A stretch of DNA of 64,000 bases from Panax quinquefolius (taxonomy: Eukaryota > Streptophyta > Magnoliopsida > Apiales > Araliaceae): contig JAINUW010000599.1 of assembly GCA_020205615.1 (NCBI GenBank), forward strand, positions 186,001-250,000, read 5' to 3'. Under the pieces are notes generated by a model. That model made no database searches. It was not told where the DNA came from and worked only from the letters and a program-made list of their open reading frames with translations. The stretch's first letter is position 1, and each line of letters begins with the position of its first letter. Position numbers and translations under genes: made by a program. Below, in pieces: positions 46,072-59,640 of this stretch.

Positions 46072-47159
46072 CTTGACATGTGTCATCATCAAAATTCAAC
46101 ACATGTCCTACCTAATTAATGCTTCTTAAGACCCATAACAAAACATCTGCTCATCCGTTAGTCCAGTTTTTGTATTATCGCTACTTAATTATTATCTACT
46201 AAAATCACTACTTTTAAATCCCACATTAATATTTTGATTTTATAATCCCATAAATCACTACAAATCTAAACTATTATGATAATGTTAACTGTTCTAATAT
46301 TATCAGTACTAATTTAATTATTATCTCCTAAAATCACTACTTTTTAAATCTCAAATTAATATTTTGAATTTATAATCCTTAAATCACCGTAAATCTAAAA
46401 CTGTTTTGGTAATATCAACTGTTATGATATTATCATTACTCTTTTGTTATTTAACCTAATTTTCTTCCTATAAATACAACATAATATTATACCAATTATA
46501 ATTATATTATAATATATTATTATACAATTTAAAATATTTAAAATAAAATTAAAATAACAAATAATATCAATCATAACTTACTATGTTGATTTTATAATCC
46601 ACAAAATCTACTACTTTTCTAAACATAATTATTATACCCTAAAATCACTATTTTCTAATATTATACCATTCATATTTATAACATACATTATATCATACAT
46701 GTATGGTATAATATTATAATACACGTATGATATAATATTATAATACACATATAAAAAAATTAATACCTATCTAAATTATGCGAGATATTATCATTACTAA
46801 TTAAATTATATTACAACATAATATTATACCATTTATAATTATATTACAACATCATATTATACAGTTTAAAACATTTAAAACAAAATTAAAATAACAAATA
46901 ATATCAATTATAACTTACTATGTTGATTTTATAATACCCTAAATCACTACATTTTCAATCTAAATGGTTTTTATATTATTTTTACTTAATTATTATTTCT
47001 TAAAATCACTACTTTTTAATCCCACATTAATATTTTGAATTTATAATCCCCTAAATCACTAAAAATCTAAACTATTTTGGTAATGTCAATTGTTCTGATA
47101 TTATCCTTTTTAATTTAATTATTATCTTCTAAAATCACTATTCTATGATATTATCATTA
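46072..47159 (+). repeat. Helitron interior, ~190- and ~330-bp repeats
   Basis: No gene. A unit with AAAATCACTACTTTTAAATC, CCCACATTAATATTTTG and AACTGTTATGATAATGTTAA recurs at about 46,168, 46,319 and 46,970, and once at 33,846. A second unit, with TAACAAATAATATCAAT.. and ACTTACTATGTTGATTTTAT, occurs at about 46,476-46,600 and 46,803-46,935. Confidence 0.75.
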
Positions 47160-47883
47160 CGGCTGAATGACACTTCTGTCCCTCCAAGTTGCCACCCATT
47201 TTTAAAGTCGTCTCAAAAGTTTAATTATTGTCAGTTAGGTCATTAAAGTGACATTTTGTTGGCGTTTCTGTTCCTTCAACCCAATTTAATCTCAACCCGA
47301 CCAATTTTGACCCAACCTAATCCAATTTGACCCAATCCAAAATTTTAATATTTTAAAATATAAAATTATTTTTAAAATAAGTTTAAAATAATAATTATAT
47401 TTAACATTTAAAATATATATATTTAATATTTTAAAATAAAATATCTTCTGAAAATAATAATTATTATATTTAATATTTTAAAATAATATTAATTTTTTAT
47501 TTAAAATAAAATATTATTTTAAAAAAGTTATAAAGATAATTATTATTATTATAAGGAAAAAATATTAGAAACTTTTATTTTTTCAAAAAATGAGTAAAGT
47601 TTCATAAAATATTTATTCAAAAAAAATACATAAGAAAATTAAATATAATTATTCTTTTAAATTTATTTTAAAAATAATTTTATATTTTAAAATATTAAAG
47701 TTTTTGGTTGGGTCAAACTGGGTCTGGTTTGGTCAAAATGGGTCGGGTTGAGGTCAAATTGGACTGGCGGAATGGAAACGCCAACAAAATACCACTTTAA
47801 GGACCTAACTGACGAAAATTGAACTTTAGGGAGAATTTTGAAAATGGGTGGGAACTTGAATGTGCAGAAGTGTCATTCAGCCG
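47160..47883. mobile_element. Foldback element with ~230-bp inverted repeats
   Basis: The left arm starts CGGCTGAATGACACTTCTG and the right arm ends with its exact complement. Pairing continues through CCCACC, TTAGGTCNTTAAAGTG and TTTTGTTGGCGTTTC, then through GGGTCAAA-type and AT-rich sequence. There is no coding region. It lies inside the Helitron and interrupts its repeat unit. A target duplication is not clear. Confidence 0.85.
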
Positions 47884-48415
47884 AAATTGAGCTATTATTA
47901 TTATTCTCCGTTATTTAACCTAATTTCTCCCTATAAATACATACCAACTATTACGCAAAAACTCATGCTATAAACAATTCTAAATACTGTTAAAAATGCA
48001 AAGGAGTTATATGGAGACCTTCAGATTATGGTGACAGTGCATTCAATGGGAGCGACTATGGCTTCATTTTGTGGACTATATCTCACAGTGTTTATATTTA
48101 TGGCTTCTTCATCTATTGTATTCTATTATCTGGATTGTACCTTTGCATGATTTGTTAAGTACTAGCATCCGATAAATCATTTTCATCATCATTAATATTT
48201 TTTTGGCATTATGGTAATACTGTGAGTGCCTCTACAATTGCCAAAAATAGACAAAAAAAACTAATGAGTTAATGTATTTGTTTTTTATCTATAACATTGT
48301 GTTATGTATGACATTGTCCATTACACTTTCTAAATATTTATTAGTGCTTTAAAATGAAAGAGGTTCCCATTTTTAAACTATTGGTTACATTATAAATATT
48401 TTTATCAAGAAATTA

Positions 48416-48451
<36 letters not shown>

Positions 48452-48651
48452 CTGTTATATAATGTCCTGAGGTTTAGTGATCAGATTAATTTTATACTTA
48501 GATATATATTTACGCACAAAACTTTTACCCAACTCTATGTAACATATGCTACCAAAATTTGATCATCGCACAACAATCTACCATCTTCTTATTATATTTT
48601 AATTTATTAATTGCACGTATAAATTTATTATTAACAAAATGAATAATCCTG

Positions 48652-48676
48652 CCGCAACGCGCGGGTTTATATCTAG
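48652..48676 (+). other. Helitron 3' terminus
   Basis: A short GC hairpin (CCGC...GCGG) and then CTAG with host T after it. This is the termination signal of rolling-circle Helitrons. Confidence 0.8.
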
Positions 48677-49389
48677 TTAACTCCTAAAAGTAAGAAAGAT
48701 CAGAGATACAGTAGTATTTGCCTGCTCTATTTAAGTATCAATTCAATTGAAAAACAAATTATTGATATAAAGAAGATTAAAAGTAGATAAAGCAATCGGT
48801 ACTGAATCGGCTAACAGGTTCGGTATAGGTTGTTAATGGGTTCGGTATATCGTCCAACTTGCAATGCTGTAGGTGGATTCGATAACCTAGATTCGAACCG
48901 ATTCTTACAGTGAAATTACCATGAACAATTCGTAATTGTTATTGACAATCATTTTGCATGACGATAAGATCATCACTTCTAGAAAATAGTTGGTCCAAGA
49001 AAACATGATATGATTCATGAACTTATAGAATTAAGAAAACTAAGGTCAAACTATGTACAATATATCCTCGCAAGTTCAAGTAAAATTTGAATATAATGTA
49101 ATTAAAGAAGGGTTTAAAACACAAGTTAATTTTTCATACTAATGTAATTATCTTTATTGGCATCACAAGATTATATAAAGGGATGAATACTTTTATTTTT
49201 TCATACTAATGTTACCCGTTAAAAGACATATTTACCATTCACTCTATGTACTTTATCTCGTCTTTAAAACAAAAGTAAATTTCACATAAACAAAAGAATC
49301 ACATATAAAGCAGCAATATAGAACAAAAGATTACATCAAATTTTAGTAATACCCTGTGCATGTGGCTTTTGTGCTGCAAGAATCTAGTG
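48677..49389. other. AT-rich intergenic stretch
   Basis: Nothing assigned. A TTCGGTATA-rich patch lies at 48,785-48,900 (possible hAT relation). Confidence 0.4.
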
Positions 49390-49939
49390 ACAAATGTTGG
49401 GTAAAATCTAATTACGCACAACACGCAAGTATACGTGGTCAACACTTAATATAATAGTAAGTAGAGTATCGTTCCCACAGAGATAATTTAGTCAGAATCT
49501 CAACCTCACAATTATCAATTTTCTATTAATCCTAATTTTATTAAACTATCCAAAACAATGATTAAAATTATAAAAACTAAATTATTAATAAATATATAAT
49601 CACAAAACAATCACAAATCTTAAAAACTGAATTTCAAATAATTATTGGAGAATTAGGCTTACGATTTCACCTGAAACTTCACTCTAATTTTTACACCTTT
49701 ATTCCAATTCAATTCACTATCCCAGTTTATTAATCAAGAACACTAATGTAGCACTAGCCACCTCTCGATGCACTAATACCGTATTAACTCAAACCCACAA
49801 ATTAGATAGAAACAAGTTAAACACCTTAATCAACTAACTCACTATATCTCTATGTGAATTATAATTAAAGAAGGTTTAAGAATAAATCATTTATCCGATT
49901 ACATGTGATGTCAAGCATATCTCTACCTTAACATTCATC

Positions 49940-51592
49940 TGTTAGGTTTGTAATATTCATGAACGCAATCAGATTGCATTAAATAAGCGAAAACGTGTAA
50001 AAATCAGAGTTTAAAATTTTACAAACCATATACCCGGATCATCCTTTATGCACAATTATTAATTAAACGAAAAGATATGAAGAGCAATAATCATACCCTT
50101 GAAGATTTGAGCTTCCTCAGGTACAAGTTCACCTCCAATCCTTTTCGCGTTCAACTTGAATCTATCGGGTTTGGTTCCTTTCTTTGATCAACGTTAGCCA
50201 CCCAAGTGTTTGGCCTCTAGAGATGATCCACCAAGAAAGAATAAAGATTCAAGAAGATGGGTATTTGGCAAAACCCTAGTTTTTCTATCTCTCATAGAAA
50301 ACGAGCGTACTCTCCAACAATTGGAATCACGTATGTTGTGAAAAAGTCAACAACCACTCCCACCCATAATAAGACTCCTCTTATTTATAGATGTGGGCAA
50401 CTCTCATTAACAATTAAGGAATTGAGTTTTATTTTAATTAATTAAACTTCTTTAATTAATTAGTCTCCTAATCTTATTAGGAATAAATGAGAGTACTAAT
50501 ATTAAATTAATTTCCAACTCTTTATAAATTAAAATAATAATAATTGTAATAATATTAATAAGACTCCTCTTATTAATTTATTTATATATTTAATATTTCC
50601 AAAATATTAAATAATAAATATTAAGCTATTTAATTTATTCTATCACCATAGATTAAATTAAATGTACTTAATATATTATTACGATTATGCCATTAAATTC
50701 TTAAATAATTATTCTTCCTTTTATGGTGTGACCCTTTAGGTTCTCCATATTAAACCGGTTGTGAATAAATCAATTAGAACAATTCTAATCTTATTTAAAT
50801 AAATAAATTAAACTATTTATTTATTTAAATAAATAATATTATTATTAATAATAGGATAAGCCTCCCCCGCGATCAACGACTTTCCAGATAATATAGATTT
50901 CAACATTAATCATAAAAGAACCTTTGAGTAAATAGTTACCGTATAATTCAATCCTTCCACCATACAATGTCCCAATTAAATATAAGACATGGAATTACTG
51001 TCAAGTCTTATTTTATTTAATTATACCCAAGCATACCCTTTGATATACCCTAAGGGTCTTAAGGGATAAGTCAAAGTATAACTCATCATACACAAGATAC
51101 TATGATGATCTCAAGTCCAAGGATCGCTTGTACTACTATCACTCTGAGAATTCTATTGACGAGATAAGTAAAACTCCATTAGGTATTCCTTAGCGAGCCA
51201 CGTTCAGTGAACTTATTCTCTAATAAGCACCTACATACTTGCTTTAGTGTCTCCACACAAATGATCATGAGATCAGTCATCCTCGTCCAATGAGCAAGCA
51301 ACGTATGTACCAATCTATCCGGATTCACTAATCCCCAATTTAGTAATCCAACGATTGGGAACTATTTTAGTTTTAAGCTTTCTAAGAATTTAGATCTTAT
51401 TAGAATAATCATCATCATTATTCTAAAAGCATTGCTTAAAACTATGGGTTTATCACATATTATAAAACAACATCATGTAGATAATTAAAAGCCTTTAATA
51501 AATTAATACTTTTTATTAATAAATGAATAAGATTGTTACAAAGTATATGCTTTATCATCAAACATGATTGGCTTGTGTGCATACTACTTTCA
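49940..51592 (-). mobile_element. 3' LTR of the copia element
   Basis: A 1,653-bp LTR reading TGAAAGTAGTATGCACACAA at its start (51,592) and CCTAACA at its end. It lacks a ~183-bp piece that the 5' LTR has at about 58,185-58,375. A TATA box (CTATAAATAAG on minus) lies at 50,380-50,390. Confidence 0.9.
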
Positions 51593-51599
51593 ATCTCTC

Positions 51600-53720
51600 A
51601 TTTGCACTAAATCCAATCGCCATGGTATCTCATACCCTTCTTCTCTAAGTGACGATTATCCTGATGTTGGATAAGCTTTAGTTAATGGATATGTAATGTT
51701 GTTCTTGAGAGACCACTATCTCTATAGTGATTTCATATCTTTCAATAATTTCTATAATCAAATGAAAGTGCCACAACACATGTTTAGATCCAAGATGAGA
51801 CTTAGGAACTATTCCTAGTTCTGTAATGAACTTTTCATCTAAACAATCAACTTACAGCTTCATTTATAGCTATATACTTTGTCTTTATCACTAAACCAGC
51901 AACTCTTTGCTGTTTGAAAACCTTTTCAATTCACTACACCACTGTTCAAGGTAACGCTTTACCTTAAAGTGGATTTACTGTCGTCTTGGCCTATCAAAAA
52001 AAAAACTTGAGTCTGTTAAGCCCTCTAGTTTTTAATTTAGACCCGCCATAAATATGATCACATCCTTAGTGTCGGTTAAGTACTTTAAGATGTTTTTCAC
52101 TAACTCATAATGAACTTCTCTAGAATATGACTGATCAACATCAGGTCTCGTACATTTCATTGCATACATGATAGTTACTCATGCGATCTCTCTTTTATGA
52201 GTCTATGGGGACTATTAAGAGAGATACACTCCAAGGCTCATCAACATGAGATATCCCATGGAGTTTGCCATGCTAAACGACTTTAGCATCAAATGACTTC
52301 TTTAAGTCGAGCATCCTCTTAAATCTATCTATATAGATTTGTATTCCCAAATACGATACTCTTCCAAATCCTTCATGGAGGAATGTTTAGACAACTTTAT
52401 CTTTACTGATTGTAGCATTGGTATGTTATTCCTTATCCGTAGTATATCAAAATATAATACTAGGAATATCACAACGCTCCCACTGACCCTTTTGTACACT
52501 TTAGGTTCATTTTTGTTTTTGATAAAATCAAACTCTTTTGATTATCATATCAAAACGAATGTTCCATTTTTAAGAAGATTTCTTCAATCCATTTTTCTGA
52601 GTGTCTACAACTCTTACCTCATCGTATGTAACTGGATCATCATCTTCCATGATGTGTACCTCATCATCATCATCTATGATGAATCCATACCTCCTAGGTA
52701 TCTTGATGATTATTCCAGATTTACGATTATCTTTGTGGTACAATAGTTCTATCTACAGGTTCCTCTTATTTGACTTATAATATTTTGTGGTTCTTGAACT
52801 CTTAAAGATCTATTATCCTCCCACTAGCTCTTCAATGATAAACACCTTTATCTTAGAAGGAAACGTGTTTCGCAAAAAAAACCTTTTTGCTAAGTAAGAT
52901 TATAGAACATATACCCTAAACTTACTTTAGGATGTCCCACAAATATGTACTTGTCAAATCTTGTCACAAGCTTATCCTTTGAAACCTTTTCACATAAGCT
53001 AGACAACCCCTTATCTTAACTTACTTAAAATTAAGAACCCTTCTTGTCCATAACTTTTATGGAGTCTTGTGGTCGGATTTTGAGGTTACCTTTTTCGTAG
53101 ATATACAGCCATTTCTAGGACATTATCCCAGAAGGATACTGGAATGTCGGCAAAATCATTCTAGACCGCACCATGTCCAACAAGGTACGATTTTTTCTTT
53201 TAGATATATCATTCAATTATTACGTATCAGGAGGCGTCCATTGTGAGAAAACCATTTGAGATGATTTAGAAACTCATTGCACAAGTATTCCTTCCTTGAT
53301 CGGATCAAAGAATCCTAATACTTTGCCAATTTATTTCACTTTTGAATTCTTTGAACCTTTCAAATAATTCATACTTGTATTTCATCAAATACACACATTC
53401 AACTCTTTGAATGATCATCTCCTTTTCTTATACAAATTTGTTCAATATAAAAAATTATTTTCACTTAAGTCAAGTATACTAAATCCATTAAGTAATATTC
53501 TAGTTCTATACAAAACATTATTATTATAAATAGAACAAAAAATTTTCTTAAATATAATACCAAAGATTTCATTGTCCAACAATAAAATGGAAATAATGTT
53601 TCCAACGAGAACTGGAATACAATAACAACTTATTGACTTAATAGATTTGCCCGTAGGCAGTGCTAAACTATAAGTTCCTATGGTTAATGCATCAACCTTT
53701 GCTTCATTTTCCACACATAG
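51600..53720 (-). pseudogene. Copia pol remnants
   Basis: The minus strand shows pol pieces in the expected order. These are a protease-region start near 53,810 (STWVLDT), an integrase piece near 53,330 (ERFKEFKSEINWQS and SDQGRN), the integrase-RT linker near 52,670 (DDPVTYDEVRVVD), and RT-RNase H near 52,160 (IMYAMKCTRPDV) and 52,050 (NILKYLTDTKD, LEGLTDSSF). Every block is broken by stops, so this is dead. Large parts of integrase and RT appear deleted. Confidence 0.75.
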
Positions 53721-53844
53721 GATTACTTATCTTTGTTTAGCTTTCTACTTCTACTTCGTCCCTTCATAAATCTATATTTATGATAACCAAAGTCGGTATC
53801 CAATACCCAAGTAGAACCTTGACTTAAAGAAAAATTTATTTCAA

Positions 53845-54690
53845 TCATGAACAAAAAACTATATTTATAATCGAAGCTTCACTAAGCTTCTTCTGGTTAG
53901 CCTCTACAAGAGACTTCTCGTAGTTTCTTTTCCAGTGTTCAGGCTTATTGCAGTGGACGCAAACTCCTTTGTTGTTCGTATCAGTTTTGTTCTTATTATC
54001 CTTTGTTTTTGCCTTTCTATTTATCTTTTTTGAATCGTTCTTCTTTTCAGAAGATCCTTTGGCCCCTACCAGTAAGACATGATCTTTCTTGGTTGGAAAA
54101 TGACTCTCAATATTTTTCAACATGTTAAGCAAATCAGCGAGGCTGATATCTAGCTTGTTCATATGAAAAATTCACAGTAATTTTGAAAGGAATCCAAGAG
54201 TGAGTTCGAGATCAAATCTTGGCTCAACTCTCCATCCATGACAAAAACATGTTGTCCTAATTATTTAATCAAATTGATCATTTTTAGGACATGTGTCTAT
54301 ATTGTAGTGTCATTGGTCATTCTAGATCGGAACAGCTCCTTAGATATCTGATATCTATCAGTCCTACTTTCCTCACCATCAACTACTTGATGTGTAGGAG
54401 TATAGTAGGAGTATCCATAGTTTCATGTTAACGTTGAAGCACGTTACTCATGGATGCGAGAATGATGCATTGAGCCAACTATTCATCATCTTGCCACTTT
54501 CTAAAAGTAGCAATCTCTTCCTCAGAGGCATTGTCTACAACCATTGCAGGGATAGGTGTATTAAGGACATAAGATAAATTTTCAGCCGTGAGAACTATTC
54601 TTAAATTCCTTAACCAATCCGTTTAATTCGGTCTGGTTAAATAGCATCTAATATGCTTCGCAGTGATAGTGATTTAGACATTGTAAAATT
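53845..54690 (-). pseudogene. Copia gag pseudogene
   Basis: From about 54,690 on the minus strand: SLRSILDA, LRNLRIVLTAENLSYVL, TPIPAMVVDNASEEE, LAQCIILASM, then from 54,162 MNKLDISLADLLNML and a Lys-rich linker. A zinc knuckle CVHCNKPEHWKRNY follows, whose last Cys is Tyr. Frames change at least twice before 54,162. Confidence 0.8.
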
Positions 54691-55320
54691 CTGTAAATGA
54701 ATTTGTAATTAACAACATTTTAACATACATTCTTTTATTAATTACCAAAATAATTTAGGTCTTGTTTTAAATTGGTATCTCCCACTATTTTCTTCAAACT
54801 ATATTATCCTCAATTATATAGTTTGGCAAAATCTAATTAAAGATTTGCTAGTTAATAAGGATCCCATTTCAAATGTATATAGCCTTGTGTATGCACAACA
54901 AACTATATATAAATAAATAGGTAGACAACTCTTGTCAATTACATCAACTATGCAATTCCTTGTATTTTACCTCTTAAATCATAATGGTCAAGTGTGTGCA
55001 CATCCGAACTAAAATGATTTAAGTTAAGTTAGATCTAGCATTTCCATATAAATGAAGAGAAAACTACAGCCCTTGTGTGTGCACAACAAAGCAGTAATGT
55101 TCAATTTCTTATAAACATCATATGTAATAAAAATAACATCTTAAATATTTAATACTTGCCTTGTGTGTGCACAACAAACTCATATTAAATATTCAATACT
55201 ATTGTTTCTATCATGCTAGAAGGCGACGTTCGATATTCCAAATATCTTTGAACGTTACAACTTAATATAAAATATTTGAGGGGTTTGTTATTAATTTGTC
55301 TCATCTTGTTTAGCACGCAT

Positions 55321-55396
<76 letters not shown>

Positions 55397-56509
55397 CACG
55401 TCATATTAATTAACATGCGAAGCATGTTTACATAATATATAATATATATAGTATAAGCATGCACATATAGAATACTATATTCTACCAGGATTGATTATGA
55501 ACTTTTATTCTAGTTTGGTTCGCTAGAGCCACCATGTGAACCAAAAGGTAAAACCCTAGGGGTGCAAAAATTAATATTTAAATATAACTATTACATTTAA
55601 ACCTGGGTTCCATTACAAACGGGTCTTCAAGCGCTTCTTGATCCTTGATCTCTAATTCTTCAAAATTAATTCTAATTATTCCTATTACAAAATTATTTTA
55701 AAATAAATAGAAACCTTGATCAGCAGTCAAGGGGAAGTACATAGGAGGAAGTTAGAATTTACATTAAGGAAAAATTAAAGAAGACGAGGTACGCAGACCC
55801 CATTTAATAAAACCCATACATTCATGCATCCAACTAAAATAAAATCCAATCACATTGGTCAATAGTCCATAATCAATCCCATTTATTATCATACACATCA
55901 CCATATACATCAATAAATAACATTCATCTCATAAATAATAAACATTCAATATATATATATTGATATTATTTAATGGGCAAATTTAGTTAGCATAAAATCT
56001 AATTTTGAATCAAAATAAACTTCTTTATTTTAATTCAAATTTAAATCAAAATAAACCTCTTTTATTTTAATTTATCCAATTTTGTATAAAATAAACTATT
56101 TTATTTTAATCAAAATCATTTATCAAAATAAACTCCTTTATTTTAATTAATTATGGAATCCAATTCCAAGTAAAAAAACTCATTTATTAAAAGAAACACA
56201 GATTCTCTTTCCTATTCACAAATAAACTCTTTTTATATTGAATAATATGAAATCTTATTTCATATCTAAATAAACTCCTTTATTTAAGGAAATATGATTC
56301 TTTTTCCTATTCACAAATAAACTCCTTTATTTTGAATAATATGAAATCTTATTTCATATCTAAATAAACTCCTTTATTTAAGGAAACATGGAGTCCTTTT
56401 CAACTCCAATTAGTTATCATGGAATTCAATTCCAACTCTAATTAGTTAGCATGAAATTTAATTTTAAGATTAAAATAAACTCTTTATTTTAATTATAAAA
56501 TTATTAAAA

Positions 56510-56561
<52 letters not shown>

Positions 56562-56839
56562 TTGAAATGTAGTATATATAATATATATATTATACGTAAT
56601 TACGCGACATCCACGTAATCATCCTAAATCATATATATATATATATATATAAATAACATATTCCTTGAATCCATGAATTCACTGTTGAAACATATATGTT
56701 TATATATATATTATATTATAAAACATACTTTAAGATCCTGCAACAATCACATGATTTAGTTGGTGAAATAACAAAGCCTTGGAATACACCTGATCCTGTT
56801 TTCAAAAAAAGAGATTCACGGATTACAATAAGGTTAATG

Positions 56840-56899
<60 letters not shown>

Positions 56900-57090
56900 C
56901 ATATATATAAACATACAACAATTCAAACCGACACCAATCAAGAACATCGCGGATATCTAGAATTGATGACGGTTAATTTTTTTATTTTTTCTAAATAAAT
57001 TTTATACAACAAATTATGCCCAATTAAATTGTTCTAAACACATATCAATATACATATCAAATCAAAACAATTAATAATTCGCATAAAGGT
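54691..57090 (-). other. Copia 5' leader with repeats
   Basis: 2.4 kb between primer-binding site and gag with no supported gene. It has three copies of CCTTGTGTGTGCACAACAAA (54,883, 55,071 and 55,159), a (CA)n(TA)n tract at 55,321-55,390, about ten AAATAAACTCCTTTATTT units (55,960-56,480) and (TA)n tracts at 56,511-56,558 and 56,840-56,898. Confidence 0.7.
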
Positions 57091-57106
57091 TTGGCTCTGA
57101 TACCAA
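57091..57106 (-). other. Primer-binding site, initiator Met tRNA type
   Basis: The minus strand reads TTGGTATCAGAGCC right after the 5' LTR end, a perfect plant initiator-Met primer site. Confidence 0.85.
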
Positions 57107-58942
57107 TGTTAGGTGTGTAATATTCATTTAACGCAATGATCATTGCATTAAATAAGCGGCGATGTAAAAATCGAGTTTAAAATTTTACAAACCATATACC
57201 CGGATTATCCTTTATGCACAATTATTAATTAAACGAAAAGATATGAAGAACAATAATCATACCCTTGAAGATTCGAGCTTCCTCAGGTACAAGTTCACCT
57301 CCAATCCTTTTCGCGTTCAACTTGAATCAACCGGGTTTGGTTCCTTCATTTGATCAACGTTAGCCACTCAAGTGTTTGGCCTAAAGGTGATCCACCAAGA
57401 AAGAATAAAGATTCAAGAAGATGGGTGTTTGACAAAACCCTAGTTTTTCTATCTCTCATAGAAAACGAGCGTACTCTCCAACAATTAGAATCACGTATGT
57501 TGTGAAAAAGTCAACAACCACTCCCACCAATAATAAGACTCATCTTATTTATAGATGTGGACAACTCTCCTTAACAATTAAGGAATTGAGTTTTATTTTA
57601 ATTAATTAAACTCCTTTAATTAATTAGTCTCTTAATCTTATTAAGAATAAATGAGAGTACTAATATTAAATTAATTTCCAACTCTTTATAAATTAAAATA
57701 ATAATAATTGTAATAATATTAATAAGGCTCCTCTTATTAATTTATATATTTAATATTTCTAAAATATTAAATAATAAATATTAAGCTATTTAATTTATTC
57801 TATCACCATAGATTAAATTAAATGCACTTAACATATTATTACGATTAAGCCATTAAATTCTTAAATAATTATTCTTCCTTTTATGGTGTGACCATTTAGG
57901 TTCTCCATATTAAACTGGTTGTGAATAAAGCAATTAGAACAATTCTAATCTTATTTAAATAAATAAATTAAACTATTAATTTATTTAAATAAATAATATT
58001 TATTCTACAATAGGGATAAGTCTCCCCAGCGATCAATGACTTTCCAGATAATATAGATTTCAACATTAATCATAAAAGAACCTTTGAGTAAATAGTTACC
58101 GTACAATTCAATCCCTCCACCATACAATGTCCCAATTAAATATAAGACATGGAATTACTGTCAAGTCTTATTTTATTTAATTATATATATTTTGACTCTT
58201 AAATGCACAACTCCAAATAATGCAAATTAGAAACTCCTTTCTAATTTCATTATGCCTTGGCCAATGACTACTGGGTTGTCAGTTATCGAATCACATAGGA
58301 CATTTCTCTTCTATTACTAGAAGCGGTAGATTCTGTATTGATCATACATTATCTCCATGTACAACTTATTATACCCAAACATACCCTTTGATATACCCTA
58401 AGAGTCTTAAGGAATAAGTCAAAGTATAACTCATCATACACAAGATACTATGATGATCTCAAGTCCAAGGATTGCTTGTATTACTATCATCACTGAGAAT
58501 TCCTATTGATGAACAAGTAAAACTCCATTAGGTATTCCTTAGCGAGCCACGTTCAATTGAACTTATTCTCTAATAAGCACCTACATACTTGCTTTAGTGT
58601 CTCCACACAAATGATCATGAGATCAGTCATCCTCATCCAATGAGCAAGCAACGTATGTACCAATCTATTCGGAATCACTAATCCCCAATTTAGTAATCCA
58701 ACGATTGGGAACTATTTTAGTTTTAAGCTTTCTAAGAATTTAGATCTCATTAGAATGATCATCATCATTATTCTAAAAGCATTGCTTAAAACTATGGGTT
58801 TATCACATATTATAAAATAACATCATGTAGATAATTAAAAACCTTTAATAAATTAATACTTTTTATTAATAAATGAATAAGATTGTTACAAAGTATATGA
58901 TTTATCATCAAACATGATTGGCTTGTGTGCATTCTACTTTCA
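57107..58942 (-). mobile_element. 5' LTR of the copia element
   Basis: A 1,836-bp LTR with the same ends as 49,940-51,592. A TATA box (CTATAAATAAG on minus) lies near 57,545-57,554. It is longer than the 3' LTR by the piece at about 58,185-58,375. Confidence 0.9.
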
Positions 58943-59509
58943 TCATCAAGATTCTGTTTATTCATAAAATTCAAGAACACATGCTATATTAACTAAGTCT
59001 AGACTCGTACTTCCTCTCTCGAATTCATACAAGTCCACAAAGAACTGTTGATCAGGCAATTCATAAATTCAAGCTCAAATTAATATAGATAAACTGGATA
59101 ATAGCTTATCAAATTGGAAATCAAAGTTACATAATCATCGTTTCACTTAAAGATCCATTATAAGCCTAAAACGTAAATTAGTTCATAATAAATGAAATAA
59201 TAATAGAACAAATTAAAGATAACATCCTTTCAATTACAAATATAAGACTACATCGAAGAATAATAATACAGAACACCCTTCACGTTAGCCTTAATCCGCA
59301 ATTACTATGAACGCCTTCAAAATCTTCACTCCAATGCTCAATATGAATTTTTGTATTCAATCTCTGATTATTGCTGTGTATGATCCTCTATAATTTGTTG
59401 TTAGTTGCTCCAAATTTTTCCAACACACAAGTTTTCGTCAAATTCCATGTCAATTAGAGTCTAATTGCTATCTAAGCACTAAAAATCATGTTCCAATTAA
59501 CTTTTGGGA

Positions 59510-59640
59510 CCCCCCGCCCCGGCGGGGGTATATTCATAGAAAACGCCCGCCCCGGCGGGCATGCCTTCTGCTAAACAACATTGAAGACCCCCCGCTCCGG
59601 CGGGGGTGTAAAGGCAAAATGGGCTTGCCCCGACGGGCTA
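59510..59640. repeat. GC hairpin array in Athila-like LTR
   Basis: Four inverted repeats in 130 bases: CCCCCGCCCCGGCGGGGG, GCCCGCCCCGGCGGGC, CCCCCGCTCCGGCGGGGG and GCTTGCCCCGACGGGC. The block stands out by GC content. Confidence 0.85.

Larger units (their letters stand above)
33714..48676 (+). mobile_element. Helitron with nested LTR elements
   Basis: The 3' end is diagnostic: a CCGC-AACGC-GCGG hairpin (48,652-48,664) followed nine bases later by CTAG (48,673-48,676) and host T. The 5' end is placed at TCTATTAAATAAACTAAAA, preceded by host A, giving the expected insertion between A and T. No Rep/helicase gene is seen, so it is non-autonomous. About 12 kb of its length is the LTR material at 34,068-46,071. 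Confidence 0.75.
49940..58942 (-). mobile_element. Ty1/copia retrotransposon, complete but decayed
   Basis: Two LTRs with the same termini flank gag and pol remnants on the minus strand. TCATC at 49,935-49,939 and 58,943-58,947 is a perfect target duplication. The 5' LTR is the right one, with a primer-binding site next to it. Coding is full of stops and frame changes. Confidence 0.93.

Noticed and set aside
48785..48900. hAT-like element
   Set aside because: It has TTCGGTATA motifs but no terminus, so only mentioned.
52339..52746. 135-codon plus-strand frame
   Set aside because: It is antisense to decayed copia pol, whose linker and RT motifs are on the minus strand.
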